Below are positions 18,504-27,610 of a DNA stretch of 64,000 nucleotides, piece by piece (positions within the stretch are counted from its first letter, which is position 1; the number at the start of each line of letters is the position of its first letter). The notes beneath the pieces are model-generated. The model searched no databases, was not told the origin of the DNA, and saw nothing but the letters and a program-made list of their open reading frames with translations. A program made the position numbers and the translations under genes. This stretch comes from Desulfolutivibrio sulfodismutans DSM 3696 (GTDB lineage Bacteria > Desulfobacterota > Desulfovibrionia > Desulfovibrionales > Desulfovibrionaceae), in assembly GCF_013376455.1 (NCBI RefSeq), contig NZ_CP045504.1, positions 2,191,001 to 2,255,000 of the forward strand, read 5' to 3'.

Positions 18504-19094
18504 AATCGCGCTACGAGGCATCCCGTCATACTCGGTGGACTCGGGGTTCTGTGCCATGACCATTCCGCCCTCACCCTTGATGGCGCGTACTCCTAAAGTT
18601 CCATCACTACCGGTTCCAGAAAGTACAATGGCGATCGCCTTCTCATGCTGATCTTGGGCCAAAGATCGGAAAAAGAAATCAATTGGCAGACGCTGTCCTC
18701 GGGGGCTAGAAGGCTCCAGAAGTTGGAGCGTACCGTTTAGAAAAGCCATATCTCGGTTTGGCGGGATAATGTAGGCGCAGTTGGATTTCACCTCCATTCC
18801 GTCTTCTACTTCAAACACCTGCATGCGAGTATAGCGCCGAATAAGATCAGTGAGAATGCTTTTGTGATCAGGAGCCAGATGCTGTACAAGAACAAAGGCC
18901 ATACCCGGATCGGTATCGACGGGCATGCCAGAGAAGAACGCCTCAAAAGCCGCCAAGCCTCCTGCGGACGCGCCTATCCCGACGATGGGGAAAGAGTGTA
19001 CAGGGGTCTGGACTGGGTCGCTAATGGGCGTTTCTACCGAAGGCTCGAAACCTGTATTGGGGTTTGACTTCGGTGGTGCCTTTTTCTTAGCCAT
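18459..19094 (-). pseudogene. CheB-type methylesterase domain, 3' end lost to IS
   Basis: The frame starts MAKKKAPP at 19094 with GGAG upstream. The CheB methylesterase domain keeps its three catalytic residues: Ser in GIGASAGG, His in LVQHLAPDH and Asp in GTGSDGTLG. The chain stops being CheB-like right after GMPRSAI at 18504; the last residues are read from the IS element. Related proteins usually continue as CheB-CheR-PAS fusions, so most of the gene is missing. Likely non-functional or a free esterase domain. Confidence 0.85.
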
Positions 19095-19414
19095 TTTTAT
19101 ATCTCCATGATCCATGATCCGGTCGGCACAACTCGCACGCACTGCGAAAGCATTTGTCTCAAATCTGTGGCTATTTTTCTAAACATAACATTATCGCCCT
19201 TCTGGCGATAGTTGGCAAGTGGGTTTTGAAACAGCGGACTGAAAGTCCAGCTACGAACCGCAGTCTTCGCATCCGGTGATTAGGAGCCTCACCAATGTCA
19301 CACTACTTTTGAGAATGACTTGGGAGTTGACCCAGATACGGACTACCGCAGAAACAAATACAACTGCTAGCTGAAAGCTACCCGGCTAAAAGCCTAAATT
19401 CGGACGAATTAATA
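19095..19414. other. Intergenic region with a hairpin
   Basis: No gene seen. TATCGCC (19192-19198) and GGCGATA (19204-19210) form a 7-bp hairpin without a T tract. Confidence 0.5.
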
Positions 19415-20878
19415 TCAAGATTCGACAAAAATACATACCCTGTTACGCCCAGACTCTTTCGCTTTGTAAAGAGCCACATCTGCACGTTTCATGATCGCGT
19501 CCAAAGAATCTTCACGTCCTTCGAAAACAGCCAAACCAATGCTCACCGTTAAACGGATATTACTATTATTCGTTTTTAAAACTATATCCTGAATCGACTT
19601 CCTTAAACGTTCAGCTATGTGTTTGCCTTCTTCTATACCTGTCTGGATAAGCAGAGCACCGAACTCCTCACCTCCAATGCGCCCAAGAACATCCGTTGTT
19701 CTTAGTATATTTTGAGCAGTAGTAGCCAAAGATTTTAGAATATGATCACCTGTATCATGCCCAAACGTATCATTAATAGATTTAAAGTGGTCGATATCGA
19801 TCATGAGAAAAATTAATGGGAGATCATAACGTATGCTTCGCAAAATCTCAGCTTCAGACCGTTCAAAAAAATAACGACGGTTGCCGATACCGGTCAAGAG
19901 GTCGGTGGTAGCCAGGATTTCCAATTCATCAACAGACTTTGTTAGCGCCATTTGTGTGGTCTTGAGTTCCGTGACGTCCGACATAAGAACAGAAAACCCA
20001 CATACCTCGTGATCTTGGACGTCTGGGATATAGGAAGCTAATGCATATCCAGTGCTTCCATCGGATTTTCGTAAGGAAAGCTCAAAACTCGGCGAATCTC
20101 CCTGCAAAACTGAACCGATGAATGGCTCATTTATTCTGAATAAAGCATCACCCATCAACTCACGGATAGATATACCCATCATCTGTTCTGGCGTTCTTCC
20201 AAACCACGAAAAATATGCTTTATTGGCATATGTACAGATTAAATTTTTATCCCAGTACGATACCAGTCCAGGGATATTGCTTGTTATTGATCGTATAAAT
20301 CTTTCATTTTTTTCAACCATTCGCGAGTATAAAGCGAGTCGTTCTTCGGCTATTTTTCGCAAAGAGTTGTCCGTGCTGATCAAGAGATATCCGATAATAG
20401 TCTCTTGATCATTTCGCAGTGCAGTTACTGAAACTACAGCAGGAAAACGGCTTTGGTCTTTGCGAATGTAAGTTAGCTCATAGATGTCTTCAATGCCTCG
20501 TGAAGCCTTGAACACTAACGCTTCGAATCCTGGGCTGATTGGTGCGTTGAGTTCAGTGCTTAAGGCCATGGCGCGCGAAGAAATTTCTTGCGGATCGGAC
20601 AGATCCGCTGGAGTGAACTTGTCCACAACTTCCTCAGCTTTGAAACCAAGCAAGTTTTCAGCACCGACATTAAAAATTTGAATAAGACCCGTCGAATCTG
20701 TAGCTATACATGAAAAATTGACACTGTTAAAAATTGCATTCTGAAGGGCTTTAGTCTGAAGTGGCACTTCTCCAATCAGTTTGCGTACAACGTCACTTTT
20801 TCCAACTTCAGTTGATCTCTGAAGAGAATTTTTCGACTTAATTCTAGAATTATCTTTTGCAATTTTTGAATTTTTCAT
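19415..20878 (-). CDS. PAS-PAS-GGDEF diguanylate cyclase
   Basis: 487 residues. Two PAS sensor domains (about 45-180 and 195-310) precede a GGDEF domain with GRIGGEEFGALL and the DIDHFKSINDTFGH motif, so it should make cyclic di-GMP. No transmembrane segment is apparent, so it is likely cytosolic. The lower GC content matches the island, not the left chromosome. It stands alone after the broken cheB gene. Confidence 0.92.
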   Translation of the reverse strand: MKNSKIAKDNSRIKSKNSLQRSTEVGKSDVVRKLIGEVPLQTKALQNAIFNSVNFSCIATDSTGLIQIFNVGAENLLGFKAEEVVDKFTPADLSDPQEISSRAMALSTELNAPISPGFEALVFKASRGIEDIYELTYIRKDQSRFPAVVSVTALRNDQETIIGYLLISTDNSLRKIAEERLALYSRMVEKNERFIRSITSNIPGLVSYWDKNLICTYANKAYFSWFGRTPEQMMGISIRELMGDALFRINEPFIGSVLQGDSPSFELSLRKSDGSTGYALASYIPDVQDHEVCGFSVLMSDVTELKTTQMALTKSVDELEILATTDLLTGIGNRRYFFERSEAEILRSIRYDLPLIFLMIDIDHFKSINDTFGHDTGDHILKSLATTAQNILRTTDVLGRIGGEEFGALLIQTGIEEGKHIAERLRKSIQDIVLKTNNSNIRLTVSIGLAVFEGREDSLDAIMKRADVALYKAKESGRNRVCIFVES

Positions 20879-21186
20879 GGTTACTCAAAAATGGTCACAG
20901 TATGCTTGTTAACTAAACGTTGCTCAAGTTTGCAATCTTGCGCACCTCCCGCGTTTGAGTCACGCTTTTGAATTAGACAGTGATGCGCAGCATCGCCAAG
21001 GTCCGAAACTCGTTTAGAAACAGCAGCGTCATTCACTGCTCCGCCTGCAAATGATTCCGCCTAACCTCATTTAAAATCAAATCAATTTCATCGAGTTTCC
21101 AGCAAAAAACCTCTACCACGTTACCGGCCTCATGGTCCAGGGTATTCTCCTTTTGGCCCCCAAACTTTTGCACCAAGGAGAATGCC
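20879..21186. other. Intergenic region, no gene supported
   Basis: A short minus-strand frame overlaps the start of the next gene but has no ribosome site. Nothing firm seen. Confidence 0.4.
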
Positions 21187-21585
21187 ATGGTCGACAAAGA
21201 CGATGAATACGACGACTGGCCGATCATCTTCAGCTATACCAGAAAGCAAGCCATGGAAGACGGCGTGCTGATCGACGTCACCGACGAAGCGAAATCCGCC
21301 GGGTTCAAAGTCCCGGTGGCTATCGGCGACAACCTGTTCAACCAGTACGTCTCCCCTCCTCCAGGTCTCGAAGGCGAGGGGCAGTCCATCAGCGGACGTT
21401 TGCACGATCTTTTCATGATGGCTCACGCCGCCATCCGTTGCCAACGAGGGGAAAGCAGAGTCATCTTCAGCGTGTTGTTTCTCATGGAGCCCAGGAAAAC
21501 AGAAAAGATCACAGTGCTGGCGGTCATCGGCCCAGGCGATGAAGGCGAACCCGTTTTGACCATGTGCCTCCCTGAAGACGAGTAA
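21187..21585 (+). CDS. DUF6573 family protein
   Basis: 132 residues; start at 21187 with AAGGAG upstream. It opens DEYDDWPIIFSYTRKQAMEDGVLIDVT and continues with IGDNLF and PPPGLEGEGQS, a pattern I associate with DUF6573. A clear relative lies at 63597-63977 at the other end of the island. Such proteins accompany plasmids and integrative elements; molecular function unknown. It is followed by a bidirectional-type hairpin at 21842. Confidence 0.8.
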   Translation: MVDKDDEYDDWPIIFSYTRKQAMEDGVLIDVTDEAKSAGFKVPVAIGDNLFNQYVSPPPGLEGEGQSISGRLHDLFMMAHAAIRCQRGESRVIFSVLFLMEPRKTEKITVLAVIGPGDEGEPVLTMCLPEDE

Positions 21586-21840
21586 GCCGTCGCAATAGAG
21601 CATTCAAAAAATAACAAATAAATACTGAATTATGATCCCTGCAAGCACATTAACTGCTCGAAAATACGTTAACATCTTCTTACATACATGCCTGGGAGGG
21701 AAGGCTAAGCCTCGGCGGAGTAGATTTCTACCAAGACCGACAAAAGGACGTGCCGCCTCTCTCAAGCCTCTGGGTCAATTGGATGATCCAGCCGCGGCAA
21801 TTGGATGCCGCAAAAATCAACGGGGCAGGGGATTCAACGA

Positions 21841-21875
21841 AGAAAGGCCTAGGGCGTTTGCCTCAGGCCTTTCTC
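21841..21875. terminator. Hairpin between convergent genes
   Basis: GAAAGGCCT (21842-21850) and AGGCCTTTC (21865-21873) form a 9-bp stem between DUF6573 and the convergent parB gene. T-rich sequence follows weakly on both strands. The rest of 21586-21953 holds no supported gene. Confidence 0.6.
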
Positions 21876-21953
21876 TGCTTTGGCGTTGATCAGCACCAGC
21901 GGATTTGGTTCTAAAATCGAAAGCTTGAATGCCCCACTGCTACCCTACTGCTT

Positions 21954-22733
21954 TTAAAGCTTCTGACGAAATTCTTTTATATTCTCTTCCAACTTGCCAA
22001 GAGCCATCTTTACATTATCAATCTGATCAGGCGTCCATTCGTCGGTAATTTTAACCGCTTTAATTACCTTAGTAATACCTTCAATCGACTTCTTGAGCAT
22101 TTCGGCTTTGTGACTATGCGGACGGGTAATTTTCCGAACCTCGTCACTGGTCAGCCCTCTCTCTTTAAATTTCTTGAAGGTAGCTCGCATTTTGGCTTCG
22201 GTCTTTTCCTTAGCGATCTCTACCAACACCCGGCGGGAACAAGCTGCATTCGAGCGAAGCTCTTTTCTCACGTCCTCGGGCAATCTCATGATGCTGAGGA
22301 TTTCAGTCACGGTGGAACGCTTTTTCCCGATCATCTCGGCAAGCTGATCCTGCTTGCATTTCTTCTTCTGCATATAGCGGTCAAGGGCTTCAGCTTCTTC
22401 GACCGGAGTCAGATTCTCCCGGAACAGGTTTTCAACCAGGTTGAGTTCCTCGCCTTCCTTCGCAGTGAAGATGGCAGGAATCTCTTTAAGACCAGCCTTT
22501 CCAGAAGCCCTGTACCGTCGCTCACCAGCAACGAGGATAAGTTTCCCTTTGTCGTCTTGCCGGAAGAGTACGGGCTGGATGATGCCGTGTTTCTTGATGG
22601 AGGAGACAAGTTCATCAAGCGCCTCTTCATTGAAATATTTTCTCGACTGGTTGGGGTCTTTGTGAATAGATCCAACGGGAATCTTGTATAACATGCCGTC
22701 TTCATAGCTGCTTGTAACCGTGTTCTCAGCCAT
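21954..22733 (-). CDS. ParB/RepB/Spo0J-like partition protein
   Basis: 259 residues. The N-terminal ParB/Srx fold has VGSIHKDPNQSRKYF, GIIQPVLF and the arginine patch GERRYRA; then ENLFRENLTPVEEAEA and a helix-turn-helix (QLAEMIGKKRSTVTEIL). These proteins bind parS-like DNA and hydrolyse CTP to slide. The second of two adjacent ATG codons is preferred because AAGGAGG sits 5 nt from it. No ParA is next to it, so it may be an orphan regulator or work with a distant ParA. It lies downstream of the AT-rich repeat region and the replication gene. Confidence 0.88.
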   Translation of the reverse strand: MAENTVTSSYEDGMLYKIPVGSIHKDPNQSRKYFNEEALDELVSSIKKHGIIQPVLFRQDDKGKLILVAGERRYRASGKAGLKEIPAIFTAKEGEELNLVENLFRENLTPVEEAEALDRYMQKKKCKQDQLAEMIGKKRSTVTEILSIMRLPEDVRKELRSNAACSRRVLVEIAKEKTEAKMRATFKKFKERGLTSDEVRKITRPHSHKAEMLKKSIEGITKVIKAVKITDEWTPDQIDNVKMALGKLEENIKEFRQKL

Positions 22734-23106
22734 CATGTCCTCCTTAAAGCGATTTTAGTAGAAACAGTCATGCAAATTCATTTTGAATTTCAAAATATGG
22801 GTAGTTTTTGGAATGCAAGCGGAACACATCTTCCAAAACTATCACAACTTAAGCACATCTAACAATACTCTCAAATCTTTGCAATACAAATTTATATAGG
22901 GGGATTACTACTTTGAGTAATCCCCATAAAAATATATATAAGGATTTTGCAATTGCAAATGTAATTATTTTAACCGGTTACCGTTTGCAAAATATTTTGC
23001 ATTGGAATTGGAAATGGAATGTAAATATATAAAATTTAACAGTAAAATTTTGCAAATGAAATTGGAATTGCTTGGAATTGGAATTGGTTGAAAATAGCAA
23101 GGGTTC
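22734..23106. other. AT-rich repeat region, candidate origin or partition site
   Basis: 373 bp without genes between rep and parB. It contains four TTGGAATTG motifs (23002, 23062, 23072 and overlapping 23078), five TTTGCAA-type sites in either direction (22878, 22946, 22953, 22984, 23048), and a perfect 10-bp inverted repeat GGGGATTACT/AGTAATCCCC (22900-22925). Iteron-like repeats in AT-rich DNA beside a replication gene suggest oriV; the inverted repeat could be the ParB site. Both roles are inference. Confidence 0.55.
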
Positions 23107-25023
23107 TCAACTTTTTAAATATAAACTCTTTTTGTTACCTTGCATTTCCTCTACGATAATACTCCGTTCAATCGCTTCGGTGATCCAACTTCTAAGCGTA
23201 TTTCGACTAGGTGACTTCTGCCCTTTCTCAGTCAAGATGTCGGTCATCCTCGATACTAATTCTTGATGAGTAGCTGCTTTTCCGCCTAGCGCATGTATTG
23301 CTGCCAATACGGTATTGTCTTTACTGCTTGCTTTAACTGGCTCGTTCTCAACGATTTCATATCTGAGGTTGGGGGTTCGGCGAAGATTCAGTGACCCAAG
23401 TGACTCCGAGTCTCTGCTTTTCAGATTGACGAGTTCAAACAAGTCATCTTTGCGTTTTTTCAGTTCCAAACTTCCCGAGTTCCAGTCTCCAATGGCGCTT
23501 GCACCGCGACCACCCGAGTTCCCATTGCCGCCATCCGCCTTGCCAAGATGATGTACCACCATCAATGTTACCTTGAGATCAGAAGCGAAGTCCTTGATTC
23601 CATCCAAGACTTTGCGCATGGCTTGGTTGCTATTTTCGTCGGCATCGTGAAAACTAATAAGCGGATCGAATACCAGGATATCAGGAGCTACCTTGTGTAT
23701 TATTCTGGAAAGTGACGATAGGAATTGCGGGTCACTAAAAATGCCTCTTGCCCGTGCATCACCCTTTTCTCCGGCAAATATAATGTTATTCCTCACATCT
23801 TCAGGCAATGGCTTGCCGTCGAACATCAACTGTTGCCTCCTGTAGATGCTGGCAGCACTGTTTTCAGCCTGGAAAATCAGTGACCGATACTTCCCATTGA
23901 TCTTGAACCGGCCAAGGAAACCCTCTTCCGGCGGCGAAGCCAGTTGCATGAGCATGTCCAGTGTGAAGAGAGACTTTCCAACACCCCCTTTGCCCAGAAT
24001 CATGAGCGGTTCATACTTGGGCCAGAGGCCGTCTATGATGAATTCCATCTCCGGCTTTAGAACTTCTAGATCGCCAAGCGTGACTGTTTCAATGGGCTTA
24101 GCCTCACACATATTTTCGGTGAAGACCCGTGCGACGGCTATCTGATGCACCAACCGTTTGATTCTGTTTTGTCCATATTCGCGGTGTTTCTCACCGATGG
24201 GGAACTGTTCGAAAATGGATAGAATAGTTTCATCTGATTTTTGCGCGAGAACCAAACTATCAATAACGGACATCTCTACTTCTGAGCGTGTTCCTTTCGG
24301 ATGTGAGTATAAAATCTTCACCTTCACGGAATCTGGCACATTCATGGATTGCAGGTCTATTCTGGGCAACGTGTCTGGATCGATCTGAACAGCCTTTGAA
24401 ACTGCCTCTTGGACACGTGAGGTCTCCTTCCGTTCTTCCCCGCCAAGGGACAACGCAAGAAGCCAGTCGGGAGCGGGAGCGATTGGAACAAAGTATTCAA
24501 TGCGATATGGCTGACCCGTAGCAGGATGGATTGATCCTGGCGCGACAGCCTGCCTTCCATCCCCGATAAGATCGAAGATGACACATTCATCGTCCTTGAC
24601 AGTTCTACTTTTGTATATTTTACCGTCGGAAGGGGTGCTATAGTAGAAGTGACGACTTTTGCCACCCGACTTGATTGTCAAGGTTTCAGGTAGAGAAAAG
24701 TTTTTTTCAAATAAATAGTTATTGAACTTTTCAGCGTGATCTTCGTCGATGATCAAGAGGGTATTTGACGGCCCGCCGGTGATCCCAGCGTTCATCCCCT
24801 TGAAGTCTTCAGCTTTAAATGGTCTTTTGACATGGCACCAGCGTTGCCATCCTGATTCCACGGGAGATTTGTTTCTACTTGGATTCGAATGGTTCTGGTG
24901 CAGGGGGATGAGCGAGAAGCAAGAGGCCAATCCTTCATAGAGCTGCATCCTGCTAGAGTCTTTCGAGAGATCGATTTCCGACAATGTTTTCAAGACGATT
25001 TCGTTGAATTTTTCTATAGACAT
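23107..25023 (-). CDS. Primase-polymerase / RepA-like ATPase replication protein
   Basis: 638 residues; ATG 25023 (MSIEKFNE) has an AGGTG site. The N-terminal 200 residues look like an archaeo-eukaryotic primase (bifunctional primase/polymerase): WQRWCHVKRP, the acidic LLIIDEDHAEKF, and GDGRQAVAPGSIHP. The C-terminal part is a RecA-type AAA_25 ATPase (RepA-like) with Walker A GKGGVGKSLFTL and DILVFDPLISFH. This fusion replicates plasmids and integrative elements. It sits with parB and a repeat-rich gap, forming a replication cassette for the left island. Confidence 0.85.
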   Translation of the reverse strand: MSIEKFNEIVLKTLSEIDLSKDSSRMQLYEGLASCFSLIPLHQNHSNPSRNKSPVESGWQRWCHVKRPFKAEDFKGMNAGITGGPSNTLLIIDEDHAEKFNNYLFEKNFSLPETLTIKSGGKSRHFYYSTPSDGKIYKSRTVKDDECVIFDLIGDGRQAVAPGSIHPATGQPYRIEYFVPIAPAPDWLLALSLGGEERKETSRVQEAVSKAVQIDPDTLPRIDLQSMNVPDSVKVKILYSHPKGTRSEVEMSVIDSLVLAQKSDETILSIFEQFPIGEKHREYGQNRIKRLVHQIAVARVFTENMCEAKPIETVTLGDLEVLKPEMEFIIDGLWPKYEPLMILGKGGVGKSLFTLDMLMQLASPPEEGFLGRFKINGKYRSLIFQAENSAASIYRRQQLMFDGKPLPEDVRNNIIFAGEKGDARARGIFSDPQFLSSLSRIIHKVAPDILVFDPLISFHDADENSNQAMRKVLDGIKDFASDLKVTLMVVHHLGKADGGNGNSGGRGASAIGDWNSGSLELKKRKDDLFELVNLKSRDSESLGSLNLRRTPNLRYEIVENEPVKASSKDNTVLAAIHALGGKAATHQELVSRMTDILTEKGQKSPSRNTLRSWITEAIERSIIVEEMQGNKKSLYLKS

Positions 25024-25198
25024 GATGACACCTGGACAAACAACTCCACGCCAATGGAGTTGGCTTAGATTTGTTTCGCAATGTCGGCGCGCCGACATCA
25101 GGCCAATTACGTACGTGATGACAGAGGGTTGCTGGCTATTTTCCTGAAGGCGGTGATGCGCAGGATCGTAGGAATGGACGGCGAAGACGCGAGCAATA

Positions 25199-25236
25199 AG
25201 AAAAGGGGGAAGGCTTTTTCAACCATTCCCCCTTCA
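25199..25236 (-). terminator. Rho-independent terminator
   Basis: AAGGGGGAA (25203-25211) and TTCCCCCTT (25226-25234) form a 9-bp stem, and the minus strand continues with TTTTCTTATT. It follows the small zinc-ribbon-like gene. Confidence 0.8.
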
Positions 25237-25256
25237 CGGTGGGATATGCTTCTAGT

Positions 25257-25535
25257 TTAGCATTTCACTTCGACCCAATCGAAGTAATAGCCATCATTTT
25301 CATATTCTTCAGCTTGCTTATCTGAGAGCGCGAGTTGTTTCTTGCGATATTCCTCATACAGGGCATCAAGATTGTTTTTTATCTCTTCATATGAGTGCGT
25401 TTTTGAAAGCGGTACATAGTACTTCTTGTAACAATCAGGGCATAAGAATTTCCACGTTTCATCAGGATTGGCGAAGAACCCGTGACCACCCCTTTGACAT
25501 TTCATTTTGATTTTTCCTTTGTTTCCTTTTGACAT
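25257..25535 (-). CDS. Small zinc-ribbon-like protein of recombinase module A
   Basis: 92 residues starting at 25535 with ACGAGG upstream. KCQRGGHGFF and LCPDCYKKYY supply at least three cysteines plus a His that could bind zinc. The rest is a charged helix. It directly follows the large integrase gene, just as the Cys-containing gene at 54010 follows the second integrase, so it is probably part of a conserved module, though the two small proteins are only loosely alike. Role unknown. Confidence 0.65.
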   Translation of the reverse strand: MSKGNKGKIKMKCQRGGHGFFANPDETWKFLCPDCYKKYYVPLSKTHSYEEIKNNLDALYEEYRKKQLALSDKQAEEYENDGYYFDWVEVKC

Positions 25536-25591
25536 GGCAGACCTCGTAACGCCCGGTTTTGGGGGCCTTCTCGGCCCCCGTTATGATGTCG

Positions 25592-26707
25592 TTATGACAA
25601 AGATGGCATCAAACTCACGGCGCGTTCCTTCTCGCCCTGCAGGTAGTGATAATACGTGTCCGCAGTCATCTTGACGGTGGAGTGACCCATCATCTTTGAT
25701 ACTGCGGCGAGGTCAGCACCTTTGCTCAAAAGCGTAGTGGCAAAGAGGTGGCGCAAATCGTACATTCTGGCTGAATATTTTATTTCGGCTCGTTCGCAGG
25801 CATTATTGAATGCCTTTCTCATTGTCGTGAGCCGTTTCCCGCGATACTCGACGACATATTCCGAGGTCGCAGCTTGCTTCATCTCCTTCAGCCGGGGGAT
25901 GAAGTTCGGATTGATGGGCACCGTTCTGAACTGCTTGTTTTTTGTCGCATAGATTTGGGCGGTGCCTTTCTCCAAATCCAGATTGGCCCATTTCAGGGAA
26001 AGCAATTCTGACGGCCCCGGCCGTGTTCCCAGGTTGAAGCAGACCTCCATGGCCCATCGAAGGTGAGGTTCCGCCTCCTTCATGATCTTCTTCACGTCCT
26101 CGAGGGTGAGTTGCACATCCCGAGGCGTTTCTTTCGACTTCTTCCTGCCCTTGAGAGGGTTGACCTTGGTCAGGCCCATTTCCAGGCCAAAGTTGAAGAT
26201 CGCGTCCACGTAATCGCAGTACCGATTGACGGTGTGCTGGGACCTCGGCTTTCCAGTGACAGAGCTTTCCGCTTGAAACTGCCGGATGAAAGGGAGCATG
26301 TCGCCGTGATAGGTCATCTGGTCCACGACCTTTTCCCCGAGCACGGGCAAGAACTGATTTTTCAAAAGCACTGAAACATTGTGGATATGCCGCTGCGTCC
26401 TTCCGGATGCCGCCAGATGTTCCAGGTGTTTTTTTGCCAAGTCCTTGAACCTCACGGCTGACTCTTCAGGGTTGTTGAGAGTGCGCTGAAAAGTCAGAAA
26501 CGGGTGATCTTGTAATCTCGTCTGTGACGTGAAGGAAACAGCATCAGGAAGTTCAGTTCCTGACGTTTTGGCCGACTTCACAGCGGTGTTGAAAGCTTCT
26601 GCCAAGCCGAATGCCTCGGGGCCTCTGCCAAAGGATTTGTCTTTTCTTTTACCCGAGTCATCGTGATAAAAGACCATCCACCTACCGTCGCGCTGGTATA
26701 CTCCCAT
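25592..26707 (-). CDS. Tyrosine recombinase/integrase, large partner (module A)
   Basis: 371 residues; ATG 26707 (MGVYQRDGRWMV) has GGAG upstream and matches the start of the relative at 54321-55496. An N-terminal arm-binding strand region is followed by a SAM-like core-binding domain and the catalytic domain: Arg in LGTRPGPSEL, YDLRHLFAT (Tyr replaces the usual first His of box II), GHSTVKMTADTYYHY with His and the nucleophile Tyr. It probably integrates and excises the left island with the small recombinase upstream. Confidence 0.92.
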   Translation of the reverse strand: MGVYQRDGRWMVFYHDDSGKRKDKSFGRGPEAFGLAEAFNTAVKSAKTSGTELPDAVSFTSQTRLQDHPFLTFQRTLNNPEESAVRFKDLAKKHLEHLAASGRTQRHIHNVSVLLKNQFLPVLGEKVVDQMTYHGDMLPFIRQFQAESSVTGKPRSQHTVNRYCDYVDAIFNFGLEMGLTKVNPLKGRKKSKETPRDVQLTLEDVKKIMKEAEPHLRWAMEVCFNLGTRPGPSELLSLKWANLDLEKGTAQIYATKNKQFRTVPINPNFIPRLKEMKQAATSEYVVEYRGKRLTTMRKAFNNACERAEIKYSARMYDLRHLFATTLLSKGADLAAVSKMMGHSTVKMTADTYYHYLQGEKERAVSLMPSLS

Positions 26708-26737
26708 AACGGAACTCCATGGGGTTGAGGTTATCCA

Positions 26738-26770
26738 AATGAAAAGGGGCCGATGAGGCCCCCTTTTTTT
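26738..26770 (-). terminator. Hairpin between the two module A recombinases
   Basis: GGGGCC (26746-26751) and GGCCCC (26757-26762) with a 5-nt loop. T runs flank it on both strands, and it lies between the small and large recombinase genes, where it could attenuate readthrough. Confidence 0.7.
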
Positions 26771-26786
26771 AACGATTTTTAGACTA

Positions 26787-27344
26787 TTATATTTCATGCA
26801 TCAGAATTTCTTCGACCTCCTCTTCCTGGATTCCAAGATAGCGCCGTGTGATAGACGGATTCGAATGGTTCAACCGTTTTGACAGGACTTCCCAGGAGAC
26901 GCCGAATTTCTTGCGCTGCTGGTAGGTCCAGGTTTTCCGCAAGGTATGCGCGCCGTAGTTGCCTTTCAGGTTCACAGCCGCACACCATCGCTTCACCATC
27001 TTGGTGACGGCGAAAGTGGTCAGAGGATAGTTTCTGCCCTTCCTGCTTTTGAACAGGAAGTCAGCGTCCCCGAGCTGTGCGGCCGTCAGATGCTTGTCCA
27101 GCGCAGTCTTGATTTCCTTGTTGACGATGAACACGTTTTCCTTGTTGGTCTTTTTCTCCTTCAAGGTAATGCGGTCGCCAACCTTGCAGTCTCGCAGGGT
27201 CTGGACCCGAAGGTTCAGTAAATCCTGGACGCGTAGCCCAGAGTTCACCCCCATCACAAACAGCAGCAGGTCTCTCGGACTTTCTCGCAAAATCTTCTTT
27301 ATGTTTCGGATGTCGCTGGAGGCGGTGATCGGTTCCACTTTCAT
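26787..27344 (-). CDS. Small tyrosine recombinase, catalytic domain only (module A)
   Basis: 185 residues; ATG at 27344 has GGAGG upstream. It contains only the catalytic domain: Arg in GVNSGLRVQDLLNL, HTLRKTW (His and second Arg) and HSNPSITRRYLG (His and Tyr nucleophile). It lacks arm- and core-binding domains, so it is about half the length of a normal integrase. The frame is intact and is repeated at 55857-56414, arguing it is functional and not a fragment. It may act with the large partner. Confidence 0.9.
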   Translation of the reverse strand: MKVEPITASSDIRNIKKILRESPRDLLLFVMGVNSGLRVQDLLNLRVQTLRDCKVGDRITLKEKKTNKENVFIVNKEIKTALDKHLTAAQLGDADFLFKSRKGRNYPLTTFAVTKMVKRWCAAVNLKGNYGAHTLRKTWTYQQRKKFGVSWEVLSKRLNHSNPSITRRYLGIQEEEVEEILMHEI

Positions 27345-27569
27345 GCATTTTCCTCCAAATTCCAGTTTTGCCTCCCAGAGATGTGAAACCGGACATTCAA
27401 AAACCCGGCGGGCATCTCCCCTTGGGGAGGCTATTTAATAACTCGTTAAATTTCTTGGATTTTAACAACCAATCCCAGTCAATGTCCGTTTCTACATAGA
27501 AACGTACTTTCCCATTTTTATTATTTTTATATAACTTTTGACAAAGTTAAAGAATTTTTGGCGCAGAAA

Positions 27570-27604
27570 CGAAAGAAAATGCCACGCTTCGAAGCATGGC
27601 ATTC
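27570..27604 (-). terminator. Terminator after AbrB-like gene (module A)
   Basis: AATGCCA (27578-27584) and TGGCATT (27597-27603) with an inner GCTTCGAAGC stem, T-rich tail on the minus strand. The same hairpin follows the relative at 56771. Confidence 0.75.
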
Positions 27605-27610
27605 TCGCGC

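Noticed and set aside
21033-21227. 64-residue minus-strand frame overlapping the DUF6573 start
   Set aside because: Its beginning is inside a real gene and there is no ribosome site; only the tail looks protein-like.
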